NCBI GenBank assembly: GCA_045613125.1
Contig: JAZLAM010000006.1
Location: forward strand, 1-64,000
Source: JAFTYO01 sp045613125
Lineage (GTDB): Bacteria > Pseudomonadota > Alphaproteobacteria > RF32 > CAG-239
Direction: 5' to 3'
DNA length: 64,000 bases
Part shown: positions 44,789 through 53,725 of the stretch, in pieces
Layout of the letters: each line of letters begins with the position of its first letter
Position numbering within the stretch: position 1 is the first letter of the stretch
Program-made: the position numbers and the translations under genes
The notes under the pieces: generated by a model
What the model saw: only the letters and a program-made list of their open reading frames with translations
Database searches by the model: none
What the model was told of the DNA's origin: nothing

Positions 44789-45427
44789 TTAAAAATCCTT
44801 TCCGGCAAATTCTTTTAACGACAACTTTATAAGTTCTGATATTGATTTATCTTTGTTTGCCTCATAAATTTTTGCTACGGTTTTATATGCTTCCAAACGC
44901 TGATAACCCAAATTTACCAGAGCTGAAATAACATCTTCCATTGCACCTGTATCTCCAGCAATCGTAGTGTTTTCAGAAATTTGTTCAGATAAAGATAAAT
45001 CAGCAACACAAACATCCCCAATAGGCACCGTAACGATTTTATCTTTAAGTTCCGTAACCAAACGAGCAGCCAACTTCGGACCAACGCCATTTGCTCTTAA
45101 AAACGAGCCTTTATCCTGAGCTGAGACGGCTTGGGCCAATTGGGAAGGCGTTAATGCTGATAAAATACTTAAACAAACTTTTGCTCCAACACCTTGAACT
45201 TTGGTAAGAGTATTAAACCACTCTTTTTCCCACGCATCATAAAAGCCAAACAAAGAAATGCTATCTTCACGAACAACTGTTTCTATTAATAAAGAAACTT
45301 CCAATCCTTTATTAAGCCGTGCCAAAGTTTTTGACGAAGCCCACACCAGATAACCGACCCCATGCACATCAATTATACAATTATCCTCAAATACACTATC
45401 GATAATACCTTTAAGTTTTGCTATCAT
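44789..45427 (-). CDS. ruvA: Holliday junction DNA-binding subunit RuvA
   Basis: This tetrameric junction-binding partner of RuvB. The 212-residue protein has the N-terminal OB-fold (MIAKLKGIIDSV ... VHGVGYLVWAS), two helix-hairpin-helix motifs (LTKVQGVGAKVCLSILSAL and ANGVGPKLAARLVTELKD) and a C-terminal domain III binding RuvB. It opens the ruvA-ruvB-ybgC operon, divergent from the porin gene. Confidence 0.96.
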   Translation of the reverse strand: MIAKLKGIIDSVFEDNCIIDVHGVGYLVWASSKTLARLNKGLEVSLLIETVVREDSISLFGFYDAWEKEWFNTLTKVQGVGAKVCLSILSALTPSQLAQAVSAQDKGSFLRANGVGPKLAARLVTELKDKIVTVPIGDVCVADLSLSEQISENTTIAGDTGAMEDVISALVNLGYQRLEAYKTVAKIYEANKDKSISELIKLSLKEFAGKDF

Positions 45428-45581
45428 TTATTAATCCTAAAAAAACATTTTTTATTACTGTATATGAGTTTACCTTACCTTACAAGTTTTTTTATTAATC
45501 TTTGCAAAGTTTTAAGCAATCCCTTTTTTTTGTTTTTTTTAATATTAAATATTAGAAACATTTTATTTTAGAGGAGGAAAA

Positions 45582-46724
45582 ATGAAAAAATTAATTTTAA
45601 TCTGTTTATTTAGCGCGCTTATTTATTCAGGAAATGTTTCTGCTCGTTCTTTAGGAACTGACTATGACATGTTCAAATATTGGCTTAATAAAAATTATGG
45701 CATTGATTATGGAATTGACACTTCTTTTATGCCTCAACGAGGAGCACCCGGTGGAAAATATAATGCTGTACAACTTTATATATATCCTTATCTGACATGG
45801 ACAACTCATAAAAATGAATATGGAACAGGAAGCTTAAATATGGCCTACACTATCATACGCTATGGCAATCATAATGCTGCAGATGTAGGAAACAATATGG
45901 GTGTTGTCGATGATATAAACGATTATAACACAAAAGCTAACGAATTTAATGAGTTATATTACACCTACCAATTAGGCGGCAAATTTAATTGGTTGACGTT
46001 GGGTCTGGGACAATATCCTATTTATAATTTTGATGGTTCTCCATATAATTCAAATCAACAAGTAAACTTTATTAACTATGCATTATCACAAAACGCAACT
46101 TCAACATATCCGACTGCAGGTGTTGGTGCTTTTGTTCAAATCGCACCTGAAAACAGCGATTGGAGTTTTGCAATAGGTTCTCAAGATGCCAGTAATGTAG
46201 ATGCTGTAAGCGTGAGAGTTAACGATCTAAATGACGGACATTTCACAACTTTTGCTCAACTTCAATATGCTCCGTCTAACAAACTTGGAGATGCTGAATT
46301 TTCTGTTTTACTGTATAATCAACCCTCTGTAAAACTTCAACCTCAAACAACCAATGGTTGGTCAATTAATTTATCGCAAAACATTGGAGAAAAATGGAAC
46401 ATTTTCGGCCGTGTAAACGGGGTATCCGGACACATGGATACAATCGAACAATCATGGTCGGCTGGTATTGTTCGCTTAAATCCGTTAGGAAGAAACGATT
46501 TAGACCAAATTGGTCTTGCTTATGCCTATAATAAAATCAATGAAGAAGCTGTGGGAGAAAAACTTTCTCATGATGCAGAGCAAATTATTGAAGCATATTG
46601 GTCATGGGGAATTTCTAAATGGGCTACAATAACCCCTGATGTACAATTTTACATAAATCCGGCACTTAATCCTAAATCAGATTACGGCACAGTTGTTTCA
46701 CTAAGGCTAACATTATTTATGTAA
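45582..46724 (+). CDS. OprB-like carbohydrate-selective porin
   Basis: This 380-residue outer membrane protein has a signal peptide (1-21, ending VSA). The C-terminal half is diagnostic for the OprB family: a barrel with IIEAYWSWGISKWATITPDV, then QFYINPALNPKSDYGTVVS. The N-terminal part is rich in Asn, Tyr and Gly, as in barrel strands and loops. OprB porins admit sugars. The gene has a strong GAGGAGG ribosome binding site and its own terminator. The substrate is unknown; the family itself is fairly certain. Confidence 0.82.
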   Translation: MKKLILICLFSALIYSGNVSARSLGTDYDMFKYWLNKNYGIDYGIDTSFMPQRGAPGGKYNAVQLYIYPYLTWTTHKNEYGTGSLNMAYTIIRYGNHNAADVGNNMGVVDDINDYNTKANEFNELYYTYQLGGKFNWLTLGLGQYPIYNFDGSPYNSNQQVNFINYALSQNATSTYPTAGVGAFVQIAPENSDWSFAIGSQDASNVDAVSVRVNDLNDGHFTTFAQLQYAPSNKLGDAEFSVLLYNQPSVKLQPQTTNGWSINLSQNIGEKWNIFGRVNGVSGHMDTIEQSWSAGIVRLNPLGRNDLDQIGLAYAYNKINEEAVGEKLSHDAEQIIEAYWSWGISKWATITPDVQFYINPALNPKSDYGTVVSLRLTLFM

Positions 46725-46750
46725 AAAGTTTAATAAAATAATAACATCCA

Positions 46751-46788
46751 AGCAGTTAATAAAAAATATTAACTGCTTATTTTTTTTG
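46751..46788 (+). terminator. Terminator of the porin gene
   Basis: AGCAGTTAATA (46751-46761) pairs with TATTAACTGCT (46767-46777), followed by an eight-T run. Confidence 0.9.
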
Positions 46789-46851
46789 CTTTACAAGACA
46801 AAAGAAATAAGATTAAAATCTGTCATGTCTTTGATAAAAATGGAATTAAAA

Positions 46852-47397
46852 ATGTATAGATTTAAAAAAATAATATTTGTAATTACTATATCCTTAACAC
46901 TTTGTTGTTGTACAAATATACATCAAAAATCTTCTATTGTTCCGGCAATAGTTCCTCATGCACAAAAAATAAAAACAGAAACACCAAAAATAACAAATAT
47001 CATAGGTGCTGTTGAGCCTATTTATATACTACCGATGAAATCGGCCTTTTATGCTCGAGTTGACACTGGAGCTACAACATCTTCCATTGATGTCACAAAT
47101 TTAAAACGTTTTGAACGAGATGGTGAAAAGTGGGTTTCTTTTACAATTACTAATCGTCGAAGCGGTGAAACTTATAATTTTGAGAAACAAATTTATAAAC
47201 GTGTTCGCATAACAAGAGCCGAAGAGCATGAACGCCGTGTTAAGGTGTTTATGGATGTCCGTTTTGGAGGAGAAAAATTCAGCGCTGAGTTTACTTTAGC
47301 CGAACGTAATGATTTTGACTATCAAGCTTTAATCGGACGCAATATATTAACCGGAAGAGCAATCGTAGACACTTCCATTTCTAACACCCTAAAATAA
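46852..47397 (+). CDS. Retropepsin-like putative protease, lipoprotein (RimK-associated family)
   Basis: The protein matches the family annotated as RimK/LysX-associated ATP-dependent zinc proteases, which has a retropepsin-like fold. The core reads FYARVDTGATTSSIDV (the DTGA aspartyl motif) and ends QALIGRNILTGRAIVDTS. Starting at the ATG at 46852 gives 181 residues with a lipobox (SLTLC), so it is probably membrane-anchored in the periplasm. Earlier starts at 46825 or 46840 are possible; the frame opens inside the preceding terminator. It leads the three-gene group with the 7TM and ATP-grasp genes. Confidence 0.8.
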   Translation: MYRFKKIIFVITISLTLCCCTNIHQKSSIVPAIVPHAQKIKTETPKITNIIGAVEPIYILPMKSAFYARVDTGATTSSIDVTNLKRFERDGEKWVSFTITNRRSGETYNFEKQIYKRVRITRAEEHERRVKVFMDVRFGGEKFSAEFTLAERNDFDYQALIGRNILTGRAIVDTSISNTLK

Positions 47398-47415
47398 CAT
47401 AAAGCTGGAACTACC

Positions 47416-48945
47416 ATGAAAAATTTTTTCACCATCAGAAAAATTTTAACATTTTGCCTAATTTTATCTATATTTTTTACCATATATAGTGCTTATTATA
47501 AAATAAAATATTGGGGCTTTAGTATTAAACCTCAAGCCACCTCAGATGTATGGATCGTTGATGCGCATATTTCTTTTACACCAACGGGAGAGCCTATTAA
47601 TGTATCTTTAGCGACACCGCAAACCGGTAAAGAATTTAAAATTTTAAATGAGGACATTGTAGCCAAAGGTTATGATATCACAAAGGATGAAAAAAATAAC
47701 CGTATAATAATGAAATCCAAACCTAAAAAAAGCAAACAAAATATTTATTACAGAGTTGCTATATATGACAATGAAGACACAAAAGGTAAAATAAGGGATG
47801 AATCAAAACCGAAAGTAAATGTTCCGATATTTGATTTACAACAACAAGAAATGGTTGATGAAATTTTATTAGCCGCCGAAAAATTTGAAGGAAATCAAGT
47901 AAAAAAACTCATAAGCATTTTCAACCAACAACCTTTAGATCCGAATGTCAGTGCTTTTTTACCAGTTAGGGTAACCGAAAAGGAAATTGCTGAAAAAATT
48001 ATTGATATTTTAGCTTATAAAGGTATATCAGCACGACTGACAAGAGGTGTCCGTTTAGTTGAAAGTAAAAAAGCCTCTCAGGCCGATTTGATGATTGAAA
48101 CTCATGACGGATATAAATGGCGAATTTATGATTTGCATACGGCAAAAGAAGGTGTACCTAAGAATTTTATGGTTTTCCAAAGAGGTGGTGTTTCTTTACT
48201 TGATGTTAGTGGGGGAAGAAACTCAAAAATCAGATTTTCTGTTTTAAAATCTGTTACTCCATCAATTAAAATGGCTGGACATAGAGCAAAATTTTCAGAA
48301 TTTTCCAAGACATTTGATTTTTCAATTTATAACTTACCATTACTTGCTCAAAACACTTTAAAATGGCTTATGGTTTTCCCTTTAGGAATTTTAATTACAG
48401 TTTTGTTCAGAAACGTTATAGGCCTTAAAACTATGGGAACTTTTACACCGATGCTTATTGCTATGTCATTGGTAAAAACAGGTTTTATTGCCGGACTGAT
48501 TTGCTTTAGCATTATTATATCTGTCGGTCTTGTCATAAGAACATTATTATCAAGATTAAATTTGTTGCTTGTACCAAGAATTTCTGCTGTCGTTATATTT
48601 GTTATTTTAATCATGCAATATATGGCCATAATCGGATATCAAATAAATTGGGAAGTCGCATCTTCTGCAATTTTCTTCCCAATTATTATCACAGCTTGGA
48701 TTATCGAAAGAGCTTCTATCATATGGGAAGAAGACGGAGCCGGTAACGCAACAAGAGAAATTTTATATTCTATGATAACTGCCATCGCAACATATTTTGT
48801 TATCAGCAACGAATATGTTCGCCACATCACTTTTGCTTTCAGCGAAATAAACTTGGTAATTTTATTCATTGTGATGTTGCTCGGAACATACACCGGTTAT
48901 CGCTTAACCGAACTTAAAAGATTTACTCCGTTAGCAAGAGGATAA
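47416..48945 (+). CDS. Inactive transglutaminase-like protein fused to 7TM domain
   Basis: The 509-residue protein matches the family of inactive transglutaminases fused to seven membrane helices. It has one N-terminal membrane segment, a periplasmic region of about 230 residues with a transglutaminase-like part (VTEKEIAEKIIDILAYKGISARL) that lacks a catalytic Cys, and about seven hydrophobic segments from residue 310 on. The soluble domain faces the periplasm. It lies between the retropepsin-like and ATP-grasp genes, its usual partners, and stops 1 nt before the latter. Confidence 0.85.
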   Translation: MKNFFTIRKILTFCLILSIFFTIYSAYYKIKYWGFSIKPQATSDVWIVDAHISFTPTGEPINVSLATPQTGKEFKILNEDIVAKGYDITKDEKNNRIIMKSKPKKSKQNIYYRVAIYDNEDTKGKIRDESKPKVNVPIFDLQQQEMVDEILLAAEKFEGNQVKKLISIFNQQPLDPNVSAFLPVRVTEKEIAEKIIDILAYKGISARLTRGVRLVESKKASQADLMIETHDGYKWRIYDLHTAKEGVPKNFMVFQRGGVSLLDVSGGRNSKIRFSVLKSVTPSIKMAGHRAKFSEFSKTFDFSIYNLPLLAQNTLKWLMVFPLGILITVLFRNVIGLKTMGTFTPMLIAMSLVKTGFIAGLICFSIIISVGLVIRTLLSRLNLLLVPRISAVVIFVILIMQYMAIIGYQINWEVASSAIFFPIIITAWIIERASIIWEEDGAGNATREILYSMITAIATYFVISNEYVRHITFAFSEINLVILFIVMLLGTYTGYRLTELKRFTPLARG

Positions 48946-48946
48946 A

Positions 48947-49897
48947 ATGTTTGATATATTTAAAAATTTCACAAAGCCAAGCATTTTAAGAGCTAAAGGT
49001 ATTTTAGGAATGAATGCTCGTAATTATGACATTATCGGGCACAACAATAAAAGACGTTTATACCCCTTAGTTGATGATAAAGTGCAAACAAAAATATTGG
49101 CTAATAAAGCTTGTATAAATACACCTGATTTAATTGGCATTATTGAGTATCAATATCAGGTAAAAAATTTTGAATTATATATCAAAAACCATCAACAATT
49201 TGTGATTAAACCTGCACACGGTAGTGGAGGCAAAGGCGTTTTGGTAATAAAAGAGTGGACTGAAAACAATTTTATTACAGCTTCCGGAAAAACACTTTCT
49301 TTTAAAGAAATTTACCAACACATTTCCAACGTATTAAGCGGTCTTTTCAGCTTAGGCGGTCAATATGATGTTGCTGTCATTGAAGAAATGGTAAACTTTA
49401 GCGATGTGTTTAGTGACTTTAGTTATCAAGGTGTTCCGGATGTCAGAATTATTGTTTATAAAGGATATCCTGCGATGGCTATGATGCGTCTTGCAACTGC
49501 ACAATCAGGAGGAAGAGCCAACTTACACCAAGGAGCTGTCGGTGTCGGAATTGATGTGAAAACAGGAAAAACTTTGAAGGCCGTGATGCATAATTTACCG
49601 ATAACACACCACCCTGACACAAATGCAGATTTAATGGACTTATCAGTTCCGTTTTGGAAAGAACATTTAATTATCGGCGCTAAAGCATTTGAAATGACCG
49701 GACTTGGATATTTAGGCGCAGATATTGTGTTAGATAAGAAAAAAGGTCCTATGATGCTTGAGCTAAATGCTCGTCCCGGTCTTGCTATTCAGATTGCTAA
49801 TGGAAAAGGTTTGTTAAACGTTATAAAAGAAATTGAAGAAAACTATCCTAAAAATCTTTCAGCAGAAGAAAGAATAGATTTTATCTTGAATAAATAA
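48947..49897 (+). CDS. ATP-grasp alpha-L-glutamate ligase-like protein
   Basis: The 316-residue ATP-grasp enzyme belongs to the RimK-like branch found with 7TM-transglutaminase proteins. Visible motifs are the nucleotide loop FVIKPAHGSGGKGVLVI (about 85-101), the acidic IEEMV hinge, DVRIIVYKG, and the metal-binding end MMLELNARPGLAIQIANG. Such ligases join an amino acid or peptide carboxylate to an amine using ATP in the cytosol. The substrate is unknown. With the two genes upstream it forms a conserved three-component cassette. Confidence 0.85.
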   Translation: MFDIFKNFTKPSILRAKGILGMNARNYDIIGHNNKRRLYPLVDDKVQTKILANKACINTPDLIGIIEYQYQVKNFELYIKNHQQFVIKPAHGSGGKGVLVIKEWTENNFITASGKTLSFKEIYQHISNVLSGLFSLGGQYDVAVIEEMVNFSDVFSDFSYQGVPDVRIIVYKGYPAMAMMRLATAQSGGRANLHQGAVGVGIDVKTGKTLKAVMHNLPITHHPDTNADLMDLSVPFWKEHLIIGAKAFEMTGLGYLGADIVLDKKKGPMMLELNARPGLAIQIANGKGLLNVIKEIEENYPKNLSAEERIDFILNK

Positions 49898-49953
49898 AAA
49901 TTAATTCCTAAATAATCTAAAGAGAATATATTAAACCCGTGAAAGGAACAATT

Positions 49954-50559
49954 ATGACCGAATTACTAAAAAAATCAGAAACAAAAAACTTAAGCAAAGC
50001 AGAAACAAAAAACATTGAAGCTACTGAAAAAAAACAACTTGGAGTAAGCCAAACTCGTGCAAAAAAAATTAAACATTCATACAATGTTGAGGATGCAGAA
50101 AATTCTTTGGTCTTAAAATTAAAAGATGGCGATGTCGTTATCAAAATGTTTCCTGATGCAGCGCCAAACCATGTCGCTCGTATAAAAGAACTGGTCAGAA
50201 ACGGTTTTTACAACGGATTAAAATTTCATCGTGTGATTGAAGGGTTTATGGCTCAAACAGGCTGTCCTTTAGGCACAGGAACAGGAGGAAGCGGTAAGAA
50301 ACTGAAAGCTGAATTTAATACTATTGAACATAAAAGAGGGACAGTTTCTATGGCAAGGGCAATGGATCCTAATTCTGCAGACAGCCAATTTTTTATTTGC
50401 TTTGCCGATGCTCCCTGGCTTAACGGACAATATACTGTATGGGGAGAAGTTATATCCGGTATGGAATATGTCGATCTGATTAAAAAAGGTGGAGGATATA
50501 ACGGTATGGTAAGCAATCCGGACATTATTATCAGTATGGACGTTATCGCTGATTTATAA
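49954..50559 (+). CDS. Cyclophilin-type peptidyl-prolyl isomerase
   Basis: The protein has a 50-residue charged N-terminal extension (Lys/Glu-rich, with repeated SKAETKN-like segments) and a complete cyclophilin domain. Catalytic-site segments FHRVIEGFMAQTGCP, SQFFICFADAPWLNGQYTVW and GEVISGMEYV are intact. No signal peptide is seen, so it is probably cytosolic. The GTG at 49939 is in frame, but AAAGGA favours the ATG at 49954. It follows the ATP-grasp gene by 56 nt and has its own terminator. Confidence 0.92.
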   Translation: MTELLKKSETKNLSKAETKNIEATEKKQLGVSQTRAKKIKHSYNVEDAENSLVLKLKDGDVVIKMFPDAAPNHVARIKELVRNGFYNGLKFHRVIEGFMAQTGCPLGTGTGGSGKKLKAEFNTIEHKRGTVSMARAMDPNSADSQFFICFADAPWLNGQYTVWGEVISGMEYVDLIKKGGGYNGMVSNPDIIISMDVIADL

Positions 50560-50568
50560 GACATATGT

Positions 50569-50591
50569 AAGAGGGGATTTCCCCTCTTTTT
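50569..50591 (+). terminator. Terminator of the cyclophilin gene
   Basis: AAGAGGGG (50569-50576), a 4-nt loop, CCCCTCTT (50581-50588), then T's. Confidence 0.9.
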
Positions 50592-50592
50592 A

Positions 50593-50622
50593 TTGACATT
50601 GTAATATGTATTACAGCATACT
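50593..50622 (+). promoter_or_regulatory. Possible promoter of the small gene(s) at 50.6-51.0 kb
   Basis: A perfect TTGACA (50593-50598) stands right after the terminator, with CATACT 18 nt later as a modest -10 match. If used, the transcript would start near 50630, so the ATG at 50606 would not be a start codon. Confidence 0.35.
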
Positions 50623-50665
50623 TAACTATAGTAATCTGAACAGGAAAAAAATATATGACACAATT

Positions 50666-51015
50666 ATGGTCTATAATCGCAACAATCAAGCAATTTTCAA
50701 AACCGGTGATAAAGATATTGTAAAAGCTATTATAACTGAACGAGAAAAACCTTTATCCTTACAAAATGTTATTTATCTTCAAATATTGATATTCTGTTAA
50801 ATAAAATGGAAAAAAGAAATGAGGATGCTATTTATATTGAATATTTAAGATTATTAAAAAAACATCTTGCAACCAAAGAACAACACAATTTTGATTTAAA
50901 TATTAATAAAATGAGAGAAATGGTAAATGCATACCGACAAAAAGGCAATTCAGAATCGCTAAACAATACAAAAAACAATATAAGATTAGATTTTAACCAT
51001 AATAAAGAACATTAA
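50666..51015 (+). pseudogene. Possibly frameshifted small gene of unknown function
   Basis: Two frames lie end to end: 50666-50800 (from MVYNRNNQAIFK) and 50806-51015 (from MEKRNEDAIYIEY). The second frame is open well upstream of its ATG, from about 50740. Switching frame near 50779 would join QNVIYL directly to SSNIDILLNKMEKRN, giving a continuous helical, charged protein of about 115 residues. Two readings are possible: a one-base lesion in a real small gene, or two small overlapping ORFs. No ribosome binding site decides it. No family is recognised. The 3' end overlaps the convergent rlmE by 4 nt. Confidence 0.35.
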
Positions 51016-51710
51016 TTTTCTTTTTTCTTAAATCCCTGTGCTACAACATATGTTTCCGGAGAGCCTTGACGGCTTGCATCAGGCTTATGATGAGAAACTT
51101 TGGTAAAATTCTTTTTCATATCGGCAAGCAAATTTCCTTCTGCTCCACCTTGAAATACTTTAGCAATAAAAATTCCGCCTTCGGAAAGCACTTCTTTAGC
51201 AAATTCATAAGCAGCTTCAACAAGCCCGATTGTCCGCAAATGATCTGTTTGCTGATGGCCGGTAGTGTTTGCTGCCATATCGCTCATGACAATATCTGCA
51301 GGTCCGTTTAACAATGCTTTCAAATTTTCCGGAGCATCATCTTTGGTAAAATCTTGACATATCATGGTTGCACCGGCAATCGGTGTTGTTTCTAAGATGT
51401 CAATTCCGACAACTTGACCCTGTCCTTTATTACGTTCAACAGCAACTTGTGTCCATCCTCCGGGAGCGCAACCTAAGTCTACTACCGTTTTACCTTTACC
51501 TAAAAATCTATATTTTTCATCAAGTTGTATAAGCTTAAAGGCTGCACGTGAACGATAACCCAGTCTTTTAGACTCAGCTACATATGGATCATTAAGTTGA
51601 CGTTCAAGCCATCTGTTTGATGATGCTTTTTTATATTTTGAGGTTTTAACCTTAACAGTTAATGCTTTTCTACCTCTGATAATCTTTGCTGATTTGGTAA
51701 GCTTTGCCAT
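51012..51710 (-). CDS. rlmE: 23S rRNA (uridine-2552-2'-O)-methyltransferase
   Basis: This FtsJ/RrmJ-family enzyme methylates the A-loop of 23S rRNA. The 232-residue protein has a basic N-terminal tail, the RSRAAFKLIQLDEKYRFL segment, the SAM motif VVDLGCAPGGWTQVA, the catalytic Asp in DIVMSDMAANTTGH and Lys in FIAKVFQGG. It overlaps the upstream Ppx/GppA-like gene by 41 nt. The usual alphaproteobacterial order ppx/gppA-rlmE is kept. Confidence 0.96.
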   Translation of the reverse strand: MAKLTKSAKIIRGRKALTVKVKTSKYKKASSNRWLERQLNDPYVAESKRLGYRSRAAFKLIQLDEKYRFLGKGKTVVDLGCAPGGWTQVAVERNKGQGQVVGIDILETTPIAGATMICQDFTKDDAPENLKALLNGPADIVMSDMAANTTGHQQTDHLRTIGLVEAAYEFAKEVLSEGGIFIAKVFQGGAEGNLLADMKKNFTKVSHHKPDASRQGSPETYVVAQGFKKKEN

Positions 51711-52638
51711 TATCTTGAAGTTCCTTTATAATTGCATCTTGTGCACTTTTTAATGAAGCTGTCAGTTTTTCGAACCCTAAATTTTCGTATATACTCTTAA
51801 ATATAGTACAGCCGGAAATCATAATTGGAGCTCGGTTTTTACCTATATATTTTGACTCTTCTCTTTCTGATAAACTCATCTTATAAATATCACCGATTAC
51901 TTTATCTAAATCTTTATAACTTAAAATTCTGCCATCAGATTTTTGACGATCATATTCTTCATCTTGATTTATCATTGAAGCCAATCTTAGCGGAGTACTT
52001 GATGTAGCAATCAATGTGCAACTGTTCTTATATTTTTCAAGTTCGGATTGTAAGATAAATTTTTGTACATATGGTATAATGTTTGCCTGTAAATTTTGCT
52101 GATTTTTTTCATCAAAATGTTTCAAATCAAAAGCTTCTGATGCATTTCTTGCTCCCCATGGAATAGATATTGTATATATCATCCTCGGATTTTCTTCATT
52201 GGTAGCAAGAGTTATTTCCGTTGAACCGCCACCTAAATCGTACACAAGAGCATATTTTGCATTTTTATCCGCATTTAATAGGGCGCCTTTTAAATTCAAA
52301 TAAGCTTCTTGTTTTCCATCAATTACATCAATTTTTATACCACTTGTTTTTTCAACTTTTTTAACAAAATCCATACCGTTAGAAGCCATACGACAAGAGG
52401 CTGTTGCAATTGCTCTATAGTTTTTAACATTATATTGTTCTAGAACTTTAGCATATTCAGAAAACGCTTTCAATCCGCGATCAATTGCCTCATCGGTAAA
52501 ACACATATTAGCATACATTCCTTCACCTAGTTTAGTTGGTATGCTATCTTTGTAAACTAACTTTCCATGACTATCTACAACCATAATACGACAAGAATTT
52601 GTACCTAAATCAATTGCTGCCAGATTTTCGTTTGCCAT
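51670..52638 (-). CDS. Ppx/GppA phosphatase-like protein, divergent tandem copy
   Basis: The protein has an actin-like ATPase fold of the exopolyphosphatase/guanosine pentaphosphatase family. It shows phosphate loop 1 AAIDLGTNSCRIMVVD and the second loop YALVYDLGGGSTEITLA. The start is the ATG at 52638 with a strong GAGGAGG; the frame runs further upstream into the preceding gene. It is only about 40% similar by eye to its neighbour and lacks the usual C-terminal DRGIREG-type motif (here TASLKSAQDAI). The Glu pair in the GxEEARL loop is reduced to KQEAYL. Activity is doubtful. Confidence 0.82.
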   Translation of the reverse strand: MANENLAAIDLGTNSCRIMVVDSHGKLVYKDSIPTKLGEGMYANMCFTDEAIDRGLKAFSEYAKVLEQYNVKNYRAIATASCRMASNGMDFVKKVEKTSGIKIDVIDGKQEAYLNLKGALLNADKNAKYALVYDLGGGSTEITLATNEENPRMIYTISIPWGARNASEAFDLKHFDEKNQQNLQANIIPYVQKFILQSELEKYKNSCTLIATSSTPLRLASMINQDEEYDRQKSDGRILSYKDLDKVIGDIYKMSLSEREESKYIGKNRAPIMISGCTIFKSIYENLGFEKLTASLKSAQDAIIKELQDNGKAYQISKDYQR

Positions 52639-53716
52639 GGTATCCTCCTCTTTGATATAAACGATGCCGTCTTTGGGGTTTGCGATTAGCACGTTGTTGA
52701 CGTTCATTATGCATCATATCTAAAAGCATTCCTTCACGAATACCCCTATCAGCAACCGTAACCTCAGAAATCGGCCAAAATGTAAGTAAAGATTCTATAA
52801 TAGCACAACCAGCAATAGTCAAGTCAGATTTTAATGGTCCTATACATGGGTGTTTACGACGCCCTTCATCACCAATAGTTTTTATTTTATTAATTACTTT
52901 TTCCACATCCGAACCGGAAATAGATATCCCATCAACAGCAGAACGATTATATCTGGGTAAACACAAATGCACCGCTCCCAAAACGGTAACTGTTCCTGAT
53001 GTACCGATAACCTGAATTTCTTGATTTTGTATTCCTTCATAAATACCAAATTTATCATCAAATTCTTTTAATATCGATTGGGTTCGTTCCATTATGGTAT
53101 TATACGCAAGCGTTGTCATATCTTGCTTAGGGAAAGCTTCAGAAATGGTAACAACACCATAAGGAAGAGATACAAACCCTTCTATAAAAGTTTTACCACT
53201 ATCAGTTATACGAGCAAGCGAAATTTCCGTTGAACCGCCTCCAATATCGAACACAAGCATACGCTTAATGTTACGATTAAGCAGGGGTACACAACCTACC
53301 ACAGCTAAACGGGCTTCTTCTTTTGATGAGATAATTTCCAAATTTATACCAGCTTCTTTTTTAACCATTTCTACAAACTGAACACAATTTTTTGCTCTAC
53401 GGCAGGCAGCTGTTGCCACAAAACGAGAGCCGGCAATGGGAGCATATTCGTTTATAACACCTCTACACACTTTTAAGGCAGCAACAGTTCGACGCATAGC
53501 CGCCTTTGATAGCTCATTATCATTTATGATACCTTCTCCCAAACGTGTAATTTTAGAAAAAGTTTCAACCACATGAAAAGATGTTGGTGTCGGTGTGGCA
53601 ATTACTAAACGGCATGAATTAGTTCCTAAATCTATCGCTGCATAATTAGACGCCGGTATAGTATCTTTTTTTACTGCCGGCACATAATTATTTTTCTTTG
53701 ACACACCTTTTTTCAT
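52610..53716 (-). CDS. Ppx/GppA family phosphatase (exopolyphosphatase or pppGpp phosphohydrolase)
   Basis: The 368-residue protein has all family signatures: AAIDLGTNSCRLVIA, the SSKEEARLAVVG loop with its catalytic Glu, VFDIGGGSTEISLA, and VADRGIREGMLLDMM near the end. It lacks the HD domain of long exopolyphosphatases, as usual in alphaproteobacteria. The last 25 residues are basic (RQQRANRKPQRRHRLYQRGG). It overlaps the divergent paralogue downstream by 29 nt. Confidence 0.92.
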   Translation of the reverse strand: MKKGVSKKNNYVPAVKKDTIPASNYAAIDLGTNSCRLVIATPTPTSFHVVETFSKITRLGEGIINDNELSKAAMRRTVAALKVCRGVINEYAPIAGSRFVATAACRRAKNCVQFVEMVKKEAGINLEIISSKEEARLAVVGCVPLLNRNIKRMLVFDIGGGSTEISLARITDSGKTFIEGFVSLPYGVVTISEAFPKQDMTTLAYNTIMERTQSILKEFDDKFGIYEGIQNQEIQVIGTSGTVTVLGAVHLCLPRYNRSAVDGISISGSDVEKVINKIKTIGDEGRRKHPCIGPLKSDLTIAGCAIIESLLTFWPISEVTVADRGIREGMLLDMMHNERQQRANRKPQRRHRLYQRGGYHGKRKSGSN

Positions 53717-53725
53717 ATATAGATT

